A stretch of DNA of 64,000 bases from Knoxdaviesia capensis (lineage: Eukaryota; Ascomycota; Sordariomycetes; Microascales; Gondwanamycetaceae): contig LNGK01000010.1 of assembly GCA_001510575.1 (NCBI GenBank), forward strand, positions 929,825 to 993,824, written 5' to 3'. Every line of letters starts with the position of its first letter. Position 1 is the first letter of the stretch. The notes under the pieces are model-generated. The model worked only from the letters and a program-made list of their open reading frames with translations, did no database searches and was not told the DNA's origin. The position numbers and the translations under genes were made by a program. Positions 33,685 through 44,100 of the stretch are shown one piece after another.

Positions 33685-35641
33685 ATGCAAACGGCATCTT
33701 CAGATGGCGCTTCTACAGCGCCGAAATCCTCACGCCACCAGCGTGAGTTCCCGTTGATGTCAAGGTGTGATATTGAAGAACTCATTGGCCAAGGCCATGC
33801 CATTGTCATTCTCGACCAGCATGTCCTGAAGGTTGATGCGTGGATCAAGTATCATCCTGGCGGTGACAAGGCCATCATGCATGTGGTTGGCCGTGATGCT
33901 ACCGACGAGATCGTGGCGTAAGTTTTTCCTCTTTTTTATGATTATGCATCGTCTGTGCCCAGATATATGCGATAGCCCTGCAAGCAATCAACATCATAAG
34001 CTGACACTAAATCTGCCAACGTGCGATGCCACTGTTCCGCCCAGTTTGCATTCTCCCGAGGCTCGTGCCATGATGGATCGCTACCGAATTGGCCGCATTG
34101 AGGGTCGTTGGATCAACCTTCTGCCCCCAATTCAAGGCGGAATATTCAGTTCCTCCCAGCTGGCCAGATCTGGCTCGTCAGCCGATATGTCCGGCTCAGC
34201 GTCGTCGGCCGCCGATGCTGCCGGTGACTCTTCGGTCGACTCGATCGGGTCGGCACCGCCATCGCCGGTCTTCGAGAGCGCCGACGGCCAGTTCAAGGCC
34301 CCTCACAAGCGTCATGCCGCTCGTCGAGCCGACTCAGGGTCAGCCGCCGAATCCGATGGCGTGCTTGATGAGAAGAAGCAGCCCCAGTCTCGTAGTGCCG
34401 ACAACTCTGACGCTGACTCCCTCACCGAGCCTGATTTTGAGGCCATGGATGGTCTAGCTTACCTGGACTACCAGACTCGCAAGCAAATCAGTCTGGACCT
34501 GGAAAAGTACCCGGCTATTGACGTTGACACCCAGGCATCGATCATCACCAAATACCGCGAACTACACGAACGCGTCAAGGCCGCTGGCCTCTACCAGTGC
34601 CACTATAGCGCCTATGTCCGTGAGGCTCTTCGATATTCCACGCTGTTTGTGTCGTTCCTCGTCCTGCTTCACTACGGCTATTATGCCCTCAGCGCTGTCC
34701 CACTTGGCCTCTTCTGGCACCAGCTTGCCTTCTTCGCCCACGACGCCGGCCACATGGGCATTACGCACAACTTCACCATCGACACCATGATGGGAATCTT
34801 TGTCGCCGACTTTTGTGGAGGCCTGTCGCTGGGTTGGTGGAAGTGGAGCCACAATGTGCACCACATCGTCACCAACTCACCCGAGCACGACCCCGACAAC
34901 CAGCATCTGCCCTTCTTTGCCGTGTCCCATCGTTTCTATGAATCGGTGTGGTCGACCTACCACGGGCGTTTGCTCAAGTACGACTGGCTGGCGCAGAAGC
35001 TGACATCGGTGCAGGCTTACCTGTACTACCCCATCATGGCGCTTGGCCGTTTCAACCTGTATCTGCAGTCGTGGCTCTTCCTCGCACGCGGCACGGGCCC
35101 CAAGCGCGGTCCGGCCTGGTGGTGCCGCTGGGCCGAGATTGTGAGCATGGTGCTGTTCTGGTACTGGTACGGATACGTTGTGGTGTATAAATGTATTCCG
35201 ACCGCCGGCAGCCGCACTGCGTTTGTTCTGATCAGCCACATGTTGACGTTGCCGCTGCACGTGCAAATCACCCTGTCGCACTTTGCGATGAGCACCATGG
35301 ACCTTGGCCCGACCGAGTCGTTCCCGCAGCGCATGCTACGCACCACCATGGACGTGGACTGCCCGCAGTGGATGGACTTTGTGCACGGCGGGTTGCAGTT
35401 CCAGGCCATCCACCACTTGTTCCCCCGTGTGCCGCGCCACAACCTGCGGCGGGCGCAGAAGCTAGTGCTGGAGTTCTGCGACGAGGTTGGCATTCCCTAT
35501 GCGCTGTACGGCTTTGTTGGCGGTAACAAGTTTGTGCTCAGCCATTTGAACGAGGTGTCGCACCAGGGCGCAATCTTGGCCAAGTGCCAGCGGTCGCTAG
35601 CCGAGAACATGGACTTCTCGGGACATCACCACCATCATTGA
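33685..35641 (+). CDS. Delta-8 sphingolipid (ceramide long-chain base) desaturase
   Basis: Exons 33685-33917 and 34045-35641 give about 609 residues. The N-terminus is a cytochrome b5 domain with the heme motif HPGG (His57) and a second candidate heme ligand in LHSPEA (His80). A Ser/Ala/Asp-rich linker (about 110-220) follows. The membrane desaturase part has three histidine boxes: HDAGH near residue 310, HNVHH near 347, and QFQAIHH near 529, where Gln replaces the first His as is usual for front-end desaturases. Hydrophobic segments lie between boxes. Fungal members introduce the delta-8 double bond into the sphingoid base of glucosylceramide in the ER. The protein ends in five natural histidines (SGHHHHH). 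The ATG at 33685 is the first in frame. Substrate is inferred from family resemblance. Confidence 0.9.
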
Positions 35642-37143
35642 TTAAACAATCTAAAGCGGAAACTCTTGACATCTAGATGAGAGGTGTCACGTTTTCTTTC
35701 TTCTTTTCTTTTGTCCTATGTAGCCAGTGTTCATAGCGACGAACATCTGCCCAGACGGGTTCAATTCGTGGAGAGGAAGGGCAGTTGATCGAGATATTAA
35801 AAAAGGATGCAGGACGGAGAGGGGCAAAACGTTGGAAAACTATGTTGTCCTGCGTAACACAGCCCATCAACATGAGATGGATTCGTTTTGGAAGTTACAT
35901 GCATCAAGCACAGATACTTTTTCTTTTCCTTGTGTAACAAAATAGACTTGGCCAGTGGCCTATGATTCCGCATATGTTGAACTTCGGGCCTCTTGATTGA
36001 AGACACCCTCTCGCTATCATACCTCACACACCCGACGAGCTCCTCTCTCTACCTGGCCGGTTTCTAACCCAGCTACGACTCGCATCTCTCAGCTGGCATT
36101 CACGGCCATCTGTGTGTGTCTTTTCAGTTTCTCCCTCGTATTCGGGTGCCTGCTCTGTGACTTGTGCAGCCTCGTCTAAAAAGGGGAGATAATTTGATCA
36201 GCCTCTGATACGTCCTCAGGCAAATCTCTCTCTCTCTCGGATTCCCGTATCCACAGACCACTAGGATCCGAGACCCAGATCAAAATCAAAGCCGACCGCA
36301 TATCAGCATCCCCACCACCCGGTGTAATCTGCGCTGCCGTATGGTGACGGGAAGTCGGATATCCATTTTGCCGCAATGCACGTGTATTATACAGACGTAT
36401 TGTCATGTCATCACAACACTTCGCGGCGGTCTTGCTAGATAGCGGACATCCGTACTGTAGGAAGCAGGAACTGAAAGCCGGGATTAGCCGAAAGGACGAC
36501 GGGTTCAACGACCGAAATCTGGAGGACATGGTCCTCTCGTTCGGACGGATTGTGGGTGTGATGATGGTCAACTCGGTGTATAACCCTAAACCCCAATACG
36601 ATATCCTATATCGGCCAAGAGGTCCTCTTCTCCAAAGAGCGAAATTCTTCACGTGCAACAACCCCCGCCATACGCAGGGTCTGCATGTTCCCAACCACAA
36701 AGGGACTAAGGCCGAGTGTCGAACTCTGTAGAATATTGGGGAGATACGGCTTGGCTTGCTTCCAGATAAGTTTTGGAGGAGAGTTAGTTACCTAAGATAT
36801 GTGCGTTCGTACTCGTACCGGACAGTGGTGTCCAGGGATGCCCGGAATCAAGCAGCTGCTCGTCCTGCCCCCGTGTAAATTGCAGATTCCGCGGATTTGC
36901 CTGTGGGTAAAGATGTGGACATGGGTGGAATGGGGAAAAGGAGAGTGAGAGGAGCGCAAAGGGGGGAGACAGAGGGGATCCGGACTTTTGGGCCCTTTTA
37001 TTGACCCGAGTCTGCATTATATATGTATATATATATATATATATATATGGGGCCTATCACCTCCCACTAGAAGAGATTTCTTGTTCAGATTGCTGCTATA
37101 GGAGGGAGGACTCGAGATCAAGAAAAAAAAAAGGTACCCTCTA
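35642..37143. other. Intergenic spacer before the transposon; no gene seen
   Basis: Desaturase 3' region, then mixed sequence. A telomere-like TAACCCTAAACCCC occurs at 36581-36594 and a (TA)n microsatellite at about 37019-37048. Open frames at 36405-36731 (+) and 36176-36700 (-) overlap each other and have no recognisable domain. Confidence 0.5.
37019..37048. repeat. (TA)n microsatellite
   Basis: An almost pure TA dinucleotide tract about 95 bp upstream of the left end of the DNA transposon. TA is also the target-site dinucleotide of the pogo/Tc1 superfamily. Confidence 0.85.
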
Positions 37144-37230
37144 CCCGTGCCACGCACCCACTAAAGTGGGTGCTCTATACTAAAATGAACCAATCACTAA
37201 AATAAACCACTTTTCTCATTTTTGACTATA
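37144..37230 (+). repeat. Left terminal inverted repeat of the Fot1/pogo element
   Basis: 87 bp matching the reverse complement of 39016-39102 with three differences. All three are C-to-T or G-to-A in the left copy. It contains an internal hairpin, CACCCACTAAAGTGGGTG. Confidence 0.9.
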
Positions 37231-37269
37231 GCTTTTTATTTAACTATAACTACCTATCTTTTTAACTAT

Positions 37270-38939
37270 CTTAGTTTCTTTCCTGTCTCGTAGATAAGTA
37301 GTGGATCGAGTTTACCTATGGTACGCTATTTCCGCGCTCTAAGTGCCGCTTTAGCGATAATACGCTTAAGACGTCTAAGTAGTCGTTCCTTAGCTACCTC
37401 GACTACCTATATTACCTATACCTCCTTATCCTCCTTCCGCTATATAATAAGCTCCCGTACGTCTTCGATAGTAAGCGTACTACCTAACTATAGCCGAGTA
37501 TTAGCTTTTAAACGAGCTAAGCGACGTATTTACTCGGAACGCCTCGCCTTATTAAGATCTTATTTCGTCTGAACTAATTCGGCTAAATTAGTTAGAAAGC
37601 CCTTAATAAACCGTCCGATTAGGCTTAGTAGCTTATCTAGGATATCGCTATTATATAGTAGGTTACTAATATGAGTTATAGCTTTATCTAGCTACCGATA
37701 TGTTTATAGCGTGTTAAATAGGGAAGAGGAGAGGGGGTGTGTTATAGTATAACGGCTTAGTATAAGTAGTTCTTATAGAAGCCGTTTTTAAAGCTTTTTA
37801 AGGACGATAGACGGCTAGAACGGCACGATACTAGTCTTCTTAAAGGCGGAGATAATAGTAGTCGACTTTATAGCCTCTTTCCTTACTCCCTTAATAAGTC
37901 CTAAGAAGTTAAGCTTATTAATATTAGCGATACTATTACGGGCTAAGACGTCTAGAGCCTTCGCGTAGTAATGCTTTAACGGCTAGAAGACTACTATATT
38001 AAGTAGCTATAGAAGATATATAAGATAGGGAGGTAAGCTAAATAGAATAATGTTATAGTTATAATAATATTCGATAAATTAACGAGTATAGTAGCTTCTA
38101 TATCTATTAAGAATTAGTAGCTGCTTCGTCCCGGTCGTATGCTTCTTAGTATGCTTCTAGAAATGCTAGATCTACCGGAAGCTAAGCTCGTTATTCGTAT
38201 AGCTAGACTTAGATATTAATATAGCTATATCTTTATCTAGCGAGGTAAGCTTATACTAGCGAGTTATATACTACTTACCGGAGAGGATTAGGAATACTAG
38301 GATATAGCGGCTACTTACTAATATCGCCTCGATAGTAGTAGCTAACTCTCTATTAGCCGGTATAGCTAGATATTAAGCTCGCTTTCTCTTAGTAATAATA
38401 AGCTAGCTTTTACCGACTCCGATCTAAAAACCGGTCTCGTCTATATTCTATATATCCGATAACGCGATTCTATAAATCTAGATAGTATCTTATAGGCGAC
38501 GGAAGTACTCTTTAATACGAGGAAGGTCTTCGCTAACTTACCGGTTAGTATCTAGGATAGCTTACCGTATAACTAGATATCTATATCTCTTAATAAAGCA
38601 AGTAACCTAATTCTCTCCGATAAGCTAAAACTCGTATAGACGGAGGCGAGTAGCGAGTATATTATTTACGGCCTCGGCTATAAAGCTTCGACGGATAGCT
38701 AGATTAACTTACTCTAGCCGGTTAATATATCTATAAATAGTAGCCTCCTTAGTAATAGTAAGCTTTATATTTAAAGCTACTCGCTTCTACTCCGGCTTAT
38801 TAATAACATACTTATTATAATAGCGTACGAAGGTAGGGTATAGGAGGTCGAAGCGCTTAGTAACGGAACGAAGAGATTTATCTAGGTTATCTAGCTTATA
38901 CTAGATAGCCTCTTATATAATAGCTCGTTAGGAAGTCAT
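37270..38939 (-). pseudogene. Fot1/pogo (DDE) transposase relic
   Basis: Read on the minus strand from an ATG at 38939, the frame shows a pogo-type helix-turn-helix start (SLRSVTKRFDL and NRLE-VNLAIRRSF) interrupted by many TAA/TAG stops. Most stops sit where Gln or Trp codons would be, as C-to-T or G-to-A change produces. The first catalytic Asp region survives as NIDETGF near 38425, followed by ITKRKRA. The second catalytic motif (normally DGHGSH) reads NRYRSY near 38120, each change explainable by transition mutation. A long charged C-terminal tail runs to about 37270. The length of about 550 codons fits Fot1-like transposases. It cannot encode a working enzyme. The end coordinate is approximate. 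Confidence 0.85.
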
Positions 38940-39015
38940 TTAAATAAGGAATTAAATAATATAAAAAGTAGGAAAAAAAAGTATAGAATAGAGGGGTGGG
39001 AAGAGGAAGAAGTTT

Positions 39016-39102
39016 TATAGTCAAAAATGAGAAAAGTGGTTCATTTTAGTGATTGGTTCATTTTGGTGTAGAGCACCCACTTTAGTGGGTGCGTGGCACG
39101 GG
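39016..39102 (-). repeat. Right terminal inverted repeat of the Fot1/pogo element
   Basis: 87 bp partner of the left repeat, ending in CACGGG next to the TA duplication. It keeps the unmutated bases at the three positions that differ. Confidence 0.9.
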
Positions 39103-39562
39103 TAGTATTTTTCATTGACCGCAATTAAGGTACAAAACCCTTGTCCTCCTTCACATGTTGTGACTGACACTAGACGATAAACGATAAAGAAAAAATAAAA
39201 AGTCGTTATATTAATAACCACTTTTCCCTCTCAACAAAAAAGTAAAATCACATTTCGTCTTTCTTCTCTTTTTCCTCTATCATTCACCTTCACACCATAT
39301 ATTCTATCTATTGTTCCCTTTTCCTAACTCGTACTTCTTGATTTATATTGGCCATCTTCTATCTTCTAGTCTTTCATTTTATCTTCTCCTTTTTTCCCCT
39401 CGTCTATATGTTCTATCTGTGAACGCCTACTGTTATCACTACTACTACTCCTACCCTCGTGACAAGATATTGGCCTCAAGTCAACCTCAACTACGGCTAA
39501 TTTACTAAACCTCTCTCTTCACGGCTTCCATCTCCATATCCTACGAACACATTTTTTCCATC
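39103..39562. promoter_or_regulatory. Upstream region of EMG1, next to the transposon end
   Basis: 460 bp from the right transposon end to the EMG1 start. It is T/C-rich towards the ATG. CA/TG content is normal here, so RIP has not visibly leaked across the element border. Confidence 0.5.
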
Positions 39563-41138
39563 ATGTCTTCTGACGAGTACCGCTCCGCGAAGAAGCGTCC
39601 CCGTGAGTTCCTAATCCCTTGAATGTCCCCAATTCCCCTTCGAATTGCTGAAGCTGGAGCATGCAGCATCCAGGCAAAGCTTCTTTTTTTCTCCCCTCAT
39701 TATCTCCCCTCCTTCTTGAAAGGCCCAATGGTGCAATCTTACCTCATTGCTACACTCCTCTTGCTATATATGCCGCTACTCTAACGGGCTGATACCGTCT
39801 GGTCCAGTCTGGGGGAGGCATGAAATTTTCTCTTGCACACACGAGCATCCATTTTTGGGGTGGTGGGACACTTTTTGTCCCCAGGTGGTCGCATCTGCTT
39901 ATACCTGCCTTCACTACAACAATACATTGCTACCACATCTTTTTTTTCTTTTTTGTAATTCCATTCTTGTAACTCCATTCATGGCTCTTATTTCCTCTCA
40001 GGTGTAAATATTGCCTCTGTCAGCACCATTCTAGTTTTAAGTTATCCCAGAAATTGTTTATTTGGTTCAATCACAGTGGCCAAATGCCTTTCCTATCACC
40101 CCTCTTTCCCTCCCTCTCTTTTCCTCCTCATCCTGTCCCAGCAGCAGATACTCCCCATCCCCCCTCGCTCACAGTCTGGCGTGGCACCGTATCGTCTCGA
40201 ACCACCGTGCCATCACTCTTGAGCCCTTCCAGTCACCCGTCCGTGTGCTCCCAATATGCAGGCATTTCTAACCAAAGACTCCATTTTCTTCTTTGCTCCA
40301 GGGACCCAATCTCTCCCCCCTCCGTCCCTTCCCAAGCTGGTCCCTGAGCAGCAAGTTGCCATCCCGGCTAGCGACAAGACTACGAGACGGCTGATCGTGG
40401 TTCTGGCCAACGCCAGTCTTGAGACCTACAAGGCCTCGTATGCTGGTTCCCGCAATGGAGCTCAGCGGGAGGAGAAGTTCTCGCTTCTTAACAGCGATGA
40501 GCACATTGGCATCATGCGTAAGATGAACCGGGATATCAGCGACGCTCGCCCGGATATTACCCATCAGGTATGCCTCCTCCGGAGATCATCCCAGTGTCTT
40601 CCCCCGAGTGTATATAGGCCTCAACAAGCTAACCCTGGCTCCTCAACCCTTCTCCAATAAGTGCCTTCTTACCCTCCTTGACTCCCCTATCAACAAGGCT
40701 GGCAAGCTCCAGATCTACATCCATACCGCCAAGGGTGTCCTGATCGAGGTGTCGCCCACTGTTCGTATCCCCCGTACCTTCAAGCGTTTCGCTGGTCTCA
40801 TGGTGCAGCTCCTTCACCGTCTGTCGATTCGCTCGACCGACTCACAGGAGAAGCTCCTCCGGGTCATTCAGAACCCCATCACCGACCACCTGCCGCCCAA
40901 CTGCCGCAAGATCACCCTCAGCTTTGAGTCTGAGGTTGTTCGCGTTCGAGACTACATTGAGAACCTCGGAGACGACGAAAGCGTTTGCGTGTTTGTTGGT
41001 GCCATGGCCAAGGGCGCTGACAATTTCGCCGACGAGTGGGTTGACGAGAAGATTTCTATCAGCAACTACAGCCTGTCGGCGAGCGTTGCTTGCAGCAAGT
41101 TCTGCCATGCGGCTGAGGACGCTTGGGGCATTCTCTAA
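39563..41138 (+). CDS. EMG1: 18S rRNA pseudouridine N1-methyltransferase Emg1/Nep1
   Basis: Exons 39563-39602, 40302-40567 and 40662-41138 join to 260 residues. The first exon codes only MSSDEYRSAKKRPR, a basic patch fitting a nuclear protein. Its intron is unusually long (699 nt) but has a CTAAC branch site near the acceptor. The core begins RRLIVVLANASLETYK, continues with [40 protein letters not shown] and ends with VGAMAKGADNFADEW...SISNYSLSASVACSKFCHAAEDAWGIL. These are hallmarks of the SPOUT-class Nep1 fold. The enzyme methylates a hypermodified pseudouridine in 18S rRNA and is needed for 40S assembly in the nucleolus. An alternative start is the ATG at 40256, which would read through the branch and acceptor region; I prefer the spliced form. 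Confidence 0.93.
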
Positions 41139-44100
41139 ACGGTACCCTCACCCTGAACTTGACCTTCGTTTCCTTGTTCTCATGTCTAGTATGGTCTTGG
41201 AGTCAGGCGCATTGCTCTTTTTTCACAGAAAAATAACCCGCTCTTTTCTTGCTTGCTGTCTTTCTTCTTTTTTTTTTTCTGCGTCTTTCCACTTTTCTCT
41301 CATCTCCTCTCCTATCTTCCTTTACTCTCTCACAGAGATACAGGCTGTGTTACTCAACTTGTCACTTACTCTTCTCAACCTGGTGGGATCCCCTCTTCCT
41401 ACCAGGGGTGCCATGCTCCACTGGAAGACGATGTTTACAAGCCGTTGAGAGCAAGCGGGCGGATGCTTCTATCTATTGTCATATGCTATTGGCCATTTCG
41501 GAGGCTTTTGTTTTGACAAGCGGTGGTTTGGTGGGGGAATAGGGAATGGATTGAAGCAGTCTGAGCGTCTGAGCGTTCGCAATGGTATATGGATGGGATG
41601 GGATAGTTTGTTTTCCGGGACTTTGGGGCGGAACGGAGGTTGTTTGGGACGGTGGGAGGAGGATGATGATTGCTAAAAGCCGGAGGCCGAGACTGCGGCT
41701 CTGCTATAACAACATGGCAGAGTGTCAGCAGCAAAGTTGCCTCTGGAAGCTTGGAGTCCACCTGTGCTTGCGCTGTCGCTGTTTTTACAACCAAAACAAT
41801 GGCGTTTGATGTCAGGACCAGTTTGCTTTTTTCTGTCGTTCCTTTTTTTTCACCTGCCCAATCACCACCATCAACCATCCGATTGCCCTTATTCTCACCA
41901 TCTTCCCCATTCATATCTCCCCTGCGCTTGTTTTCGGCTCTTATCCTGCTTGATTTTCAGTCCCTTTTCCCCCCAAATCTACCCCATTGTGTTCCTCCAT
42001 TTCTCCCGATTCAACTCGACATTTCTTGTCTTTTCTTCCCCTTGAATTCATTCCTCCTTGTGTTTTCTCCGGTCCAAAGTAAGTTGTTGCTCTGGTGTCC
42101 TCCCTCACCTATCCGTTTGAACAGACTGACCCCCTCGTCAACCAACCTGGTGTAACATGCAAAGAGTCGGTGTGTCACTGCGAGCAGAAGCGTGTCTCTC
42201 GTTTGTCCGCCCAATTTACAAACTCCAGCAAAATGTATGCCACCGCAGTTTGTGTATGTGGGGCAAGTGCCTTTGCTGGTTGGGCCGATGCAGGAGTTGC
42301 TGCAGCTCTCAAGCCGTCAGCCAGCACTTCATTCAAACTAGGTCTGAGATACCCTTTTCGGAAGGGCAGTGCGTCATGATGGCGTTTTTTCAACATGGCC
42401 TTCACCAGCACTGCTCGCCTCTCCAATGTTCTTCACCATTCTCTAGCGCACCCCGATGTTGTTGTTTTTTATGCAAACGGCATACTCAGACCAGAAAAAC
42501 ACGGCGGACGGGAGGCAGGCGGGAGCTCTGGCTCGACCTGCTAGTTCCGGACACCCGATCATGACCTCCTTGCCTTCCCCAGATTCATATGCCACAGTTC
42601 TTTTTTTTTTTTTCGGGTGGCGCATATGGCGCCAAACCAAACTGTCATGCTCAGGCGTTTGTGTGCGGAGAAGCCAGCCACCCTCTTCTTGTTTCTGCTC
42701 TTTTCTTTTTTCTTTCTCCAAGGTAATAAAAACAGCAGGCGTAAGTTGGCAGCGGGAAATCGGGCAAGCAAACAAAACAAGAGAGATAGAGAGAAAAGGC
42801 AAAATGTTGTAGTTCCTTCTTCCAACGGTTACCCGTCGGCAGAAAGCCTTCATGTTTTCTCCCGTGTGGGACAACTCATCTCGGGCCGTGGCGTTTGTAG
42901 GGGTTTTACGTGTTTTTAATCAGCGAGTTACTAGTTCTAAAATTGACAGCTTCACCATCCTTTCTTTGTTAGGCAGTGAAGTGGTTGCTGGTGGTGTTTG
43001 TTCGTAAATTCTGACCCTCACACGTTCTTGTGGAGCGTGTGACCGTCGTCACCATACGGGACGTGATGAGCAGCCAGGGATCTTGTTTCAGACTGTGGTC
43101 TTCGTGCGTGGCCGGGTCATCTCCACGGTTTGGGTACAGAGTCCATACACGGCCTGATCATTAGGAGGGGTCAAGTTCCAGTCATGAGTCGGATATTACA
43201 TTCTCAGGCAGGATCTATCTCTTATTTAGCATCAAGCAAGGTACAGTCTCAGTTTGGGAGGTTGGGTGCCAGCAAACCCAAACAACGAGAGAGCAAAAAG
43301 GAACAGCACAGCCCAGATCTGGTCGCGGGTCTAGGCATATATGGAGCTTTGCCAGGGGGGTTCAGACAGCCAACAAATATTGCCAGCCAGGCTGGATTGG
43401 AGGGGAACCAGACGTGATGTTCCAGGGAAGATGTGTGTGTTGCGGTGAGAGAGAGGGGGAAGAGCTTGGCCTCTTGACAACCCCAAGAGCGGTGCACAAA
43501 ATTGTCAGACTGTGCGCTTTGCACAGCTGGGCGAATCGGGGGGGAGATGATACATGAGGCGGGGTGATGGTGAGCTGTACATGTAAGTACAGATTTTGTT
43601 GTCAATATACATATGCTGTGTTGTTCGTGTTTGAAGCTTGTGGTAGTACAGTGCTAGAGGTCGCTGGGATGGGTCGATAGCTGTGTTTGGATTCCGCGTC
43701 CTTCCAGACATGCACACTACAATATCTCCACCGGGATGGCCTGGCCCGGTGTTTGCCGGTCGCCACTATAGATCTCTCTGGTCGAATCAGTGGAAGCCAC
43801 GCGGGAGGCGCGACAGGGGTGGAACGGGAGCTGGCTGGGGGCCTAAAGTGGTTCTTCTTCGTCGGTGGTTCTTCTTCGTCTCTCCTATACTCAACCGATG
43901 CAGTAAAGCGAGATAGGTCGATCATTTCCGGATTCAGACCGGGGTCGGAGGTTGAGCTGTTCAGCATGGGAAGGCTTTCTGTCCTGTCAGCAGGGTCGGG
44001 AAGGCATCAACCGCGAAGATCAGGTTCTCTTTTTTTAGCCATGGACTGCGTGGTCCAGCTGAACACTGGAGAGGCGGTTGGGAGTAAGGTCAGATGGAGA

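Larger units (their letters stand above)
37144..39102 (-). mobile_element. RIP-inactivated Fot1/pogo-type DNA transposon
   Basis: 1959 bp bounded by 87-bp terminal inverted repeats (37144-37230 and 39016-39102) that start CCCGTGCC, flanked on both sides by TA (37142-37143 and 39103-39104), the expected target duplication. Between the repeats the DNA has almost no CA or TG dinucleotides while CG remains, the signature of saturating CpA-to-TpA mutation on both strands (RIP). The minus strand carries a decayed transposase. Size and organisation match Fot1-like elements of filamentous ascomycetes. The element cannot be autonomous. Confidence 0.9.

Noticed and set aside
35750..35775. GGTTCAATTCG word resembling a tRNA B box
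   Set aside because: No matching A box, anticodon arm or acceptor stem around it.
36176..36731. Overlapping frames on both strands (174 and 108 codons)
   Set aside because: They overlap each other, contain a telomere-like motif and show no known domain.
37318..37572. 84-codon + strand frame inside the DNA transposon
   Set aside because: It is antisense to the C-terminal tail of the decayed transposase and is open only because RIP removed many codon types.
42157..42564. Cys-rich 135-codon + strand frame
   Set aside because: No signal peptide or family; composition unlike the supported genes.
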